From a virus: a DNA stretch of 33,345 nt. The notes beneath the pieces are model-generated. The model had not been told where the DNA came from. It made no database searches and saw only the letters and a program-made list of their open reading frames with translations. The stretch is taken from positions 1 to 33,345 of the IMG/VR virus record IMGVR_UViG_3300027861_000112. One strand, given 5' to 3'. The position numbers and the translations under genes were made by a program. Every line of letters starts with the position of its first letter. Position 1 is the stretch's first letter. Shown piece by piece: positions 32,801 to 33,345 of this stretch.

Positions 32801-33345
32801 AAGTCTGGTCTAGATATGTTTGGTGACTTATACGACAGAGCAAAGACTGACAAAGAGAAAAAGTTTATAGATGAACAGAAGAACCTGTTCTTGAAAGGTA
32901 AAACATTACAAGGTGGTTCTTGGAGACATCCTACTACAGGTCCGGAATCATTCCAGTTTGTTAACTATCGTATGGATGAGAGTCTGTCTGATGGAGTTAT
33001 GTCTGTTCCTATGAAGAGAGCTAAGCTGAAGATAGATGGACAGAAAAGTAAAACAGTAGATGTCTCTCAGATGACAGGTATGAAAGGTGACTTTGACCGT
33101 GACCAATTCAACATAGCTGCAATTACTAACAGAGATACTGCTGATCGTGTATCTAAGAAAATGACCAAAGAAATTGGAGACGACTATACTAAATATGCAT
33201 TCAATCATTATGCAATGAAAGGTATGATGGGCGATGCCAAAAATAATATCCCTAATGCTTTCTCTAAAGATGGTTATGTAGGTGCTATGAAGTCTGGTAT
33301 GCGAGATCTTACAACAGCTAAGATTGCAACACCACAGGTGAATGT
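29846..33345 (+). CDS. Predicted single-chain beta/beta prime-type RNA polymerase, virion module (3' partial)
   Basis: This open frame runs past the window end; 1166 codons are visible, starting at the TAATG overlap with GGAG upstream. In order I see beta-subunit landmarks: QLTTFYAKPE...FEEEMLISE (F502-E510; compare beta NYEDAIxxSE), GKSLGEVFTLDNTIDNGQFLG, RQVLEGNEWW...DVKFMG (R604-G624; compare beta KRKxxxGDKxxxRxGxKG) and GDKAYGGG...GSME (779-794; compare beta GGKAQFGGQRFGEME). Then come beta prime landmarks: WRHPTTGPES (R1027; compare RxPTLHR) and GDFDRDQF (D1082, D1084, D1086; compare NADFDGDQM), which would bind catalytic magnesium. The middle Gly is Arg here. Single-chain two-barrel polymerases are known (YonO, crAss-like gp66). 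Packaging in the virion is inferred from its place in the tail module. No database search was possible. Confidence 0.68.
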   Translation, partial: MVDNREERSALWSTSAWGSLMGGAGYGVYKSYPELKSAILTGNRDITSETVKRLEGIGSFNVNPRLQRNINNIDGFMLQGLSDTSGGRIQNDIANATYRSILAGGQMDHADASVMKALVLSQGSAEDAYGVATGAIRKAGGAEDMFASSMQNLGDAGYYDKERMAEFSNAVMPNEDDMKFSAKPRQSYTMRQLRTELGDEAYDNAMDFGQRLNKSTGGELNFNTFNIIDDVVDGKQVRTPVMSGRIGPQQVSIPLLDTGVTYGGENLTSRYLTRESFNATDDNLEFVDRYVAQIEGATGKHSSVPGMNDAVRGVDRDLLDITKSEQSRAMSQAVWTLPEEVASSGDLATNRLTRMQTVWTGEGDLSEDMVGDMISKGRNVFPYGSPDTVAKGTMMTSDIAVDLFGHQGRLMSPDKRPTQFFKEWGVTAESKNIAAGMDGTFAGEFGNYYDRLDRKTQGLEYKNIVYGGLDAADEKAFSSPQLTTFYAKPESLESGNLANAMFEEEMLISEKATRMMEHERIVQKKIILDNSSEINKSLMGAARGKSLGEVFTLDNTIDNGQFLGIERGSGKELFSSAENGIGRVDVLGGQMTGANEMTIFQRERQVLEGNEWWKFFSEDVKFMGRQRSDAEMMEVMNLAGINKNRIAGQDIEAIVNGKLVQRNKMAMMEQQTEALSMIAADKLTRGELNDRNARLAEQLLKNPSRKLGVSRLSKLNDIAAAELKIQTDMVGIANKLGFSEEELGLTFGMVDSERASALGIENAVDQSKGVIGLSKMRLGDKAYGGGSGNLGSMEATGFRSLAMKGDEGQMFAAELSGRRMGKVGLQEVDKMTASMIGTTPLKEKARLAMDKIPTDKLKLGQMTEKNMITDQGRYVDIGRKLDAFGGSSKIYVPGKNEEFMKRKLVNSGKLIDSPISKDLGLLRKMIASGASDKELEPIAKRLRNSAFQESESIAAGGGKILGSKYLTGIRQTAKESGDNTFRISQKSGLDMFGDLYDRAKTDKEKKFIDEQKNLFLKGKTLQGGSWRHPTTGPESFQFVNYRMDESLSDGVMSVPMKRAKLKIDGQKSKTVDVSQMTGMKGDFDRDQFNIAAITNRDTADRVSKKMTKEIGDDYTKYAFNHYAMKGMMGDAKNNIPNAFSKDGYVGAMKSGMRDLTTAKIATPQVN

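Noticed and set aside
30472-32853. Minus-strand open frames (30472-30807, 31562-31855, 31825-32124, 32515-32853)
   Set aside because: They lie antisense within the polymerase-like gene, are Ser/Leu-rich as expected from the complement of that codon usage, and lack ribosome binding sites.

Overview
The window is one co-directional (+ strand) block of a large tailed double-stranded DNA phage with a contractile tail (myovirus morphology). It carries a terminase, a portal, a prohead protease/scaffold, a HK97-type major capsid protein, neck proteins, a tail sheath, tail tube proteins, tail assembly chaperones and two giant virion-type proteins, in typical head-to-tail order. The DNA is AT-rich, arginine is mostly AGA, genes are packed with 0-20 base gaps or TAATG stop/start overlaps, and most starts have a strong AGGAGG-type ribosome binding site. 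This fits a phage of a low-GC host that uses Shine-Dalgarno initiation (Firmicutes-like; inference). The protein sizes suggest a large, possibly jumbo, genome. No tRNA, CRISPR array, insertion sequence or integrase is visible.

Layout. (1) 3-2051 is the 3' part of a large protein with an ADP-ribosyltransferase-like segment and a well-formed atypical kinase fold. A near-consensus sigma70-type promoter (2034-2062) follows, then two small glycine-rich, membrane-prone proteins (2109-3360). (2) 3372-12928 is DNA packaging and procapsid: large terminase, four unassigned genes, a portal fused to a MuF-like domain, and a protease-scaffold fusion with a convincing internal start for free scaffold. (3) 12947-15612 holds a putative capsid decoration protein and the major capsid protein, ending at a strong intrinsic terminator (15641-15678). 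(4) 15707-19642 holds two small unknown genes and three neck/connector candidates, one with Ig-like domains at its N-terminus. (5) 19645-24177 holds the sheath, the tail tube and two tube-like paralogues. (6) 24198-25697 holds two tail-assembly-chaperone-like genes. (7) 25707-29846 is a 1379-residue protein in the tape-measure position with several glycine-rich hydrophobic segments and a degenerate staphylococcal-nuclease-like domain. (8) 29846 to the window end is an unfinished giant gene.

The most interesting result is that last gene. By eye it carries, in order, motifs of the RNA polymerase beta subunit (FEEEMLISE; a lysine-containing GNE...DVK segment; GDKAYGGG...GSME) and then of beta prime (R-HPT and the metal-binding DFDRD). 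I read it as a single-chain, two-barrel RNA polymerase embedded in the tail/virion module, probably packaged in the particle. With the ART/kinase-like protein and the membrane-prone proteins it suggests a set of virion proteins delivered with the DNA to take over host transcription. That system-level reading is inference; the motifs are seen directly.
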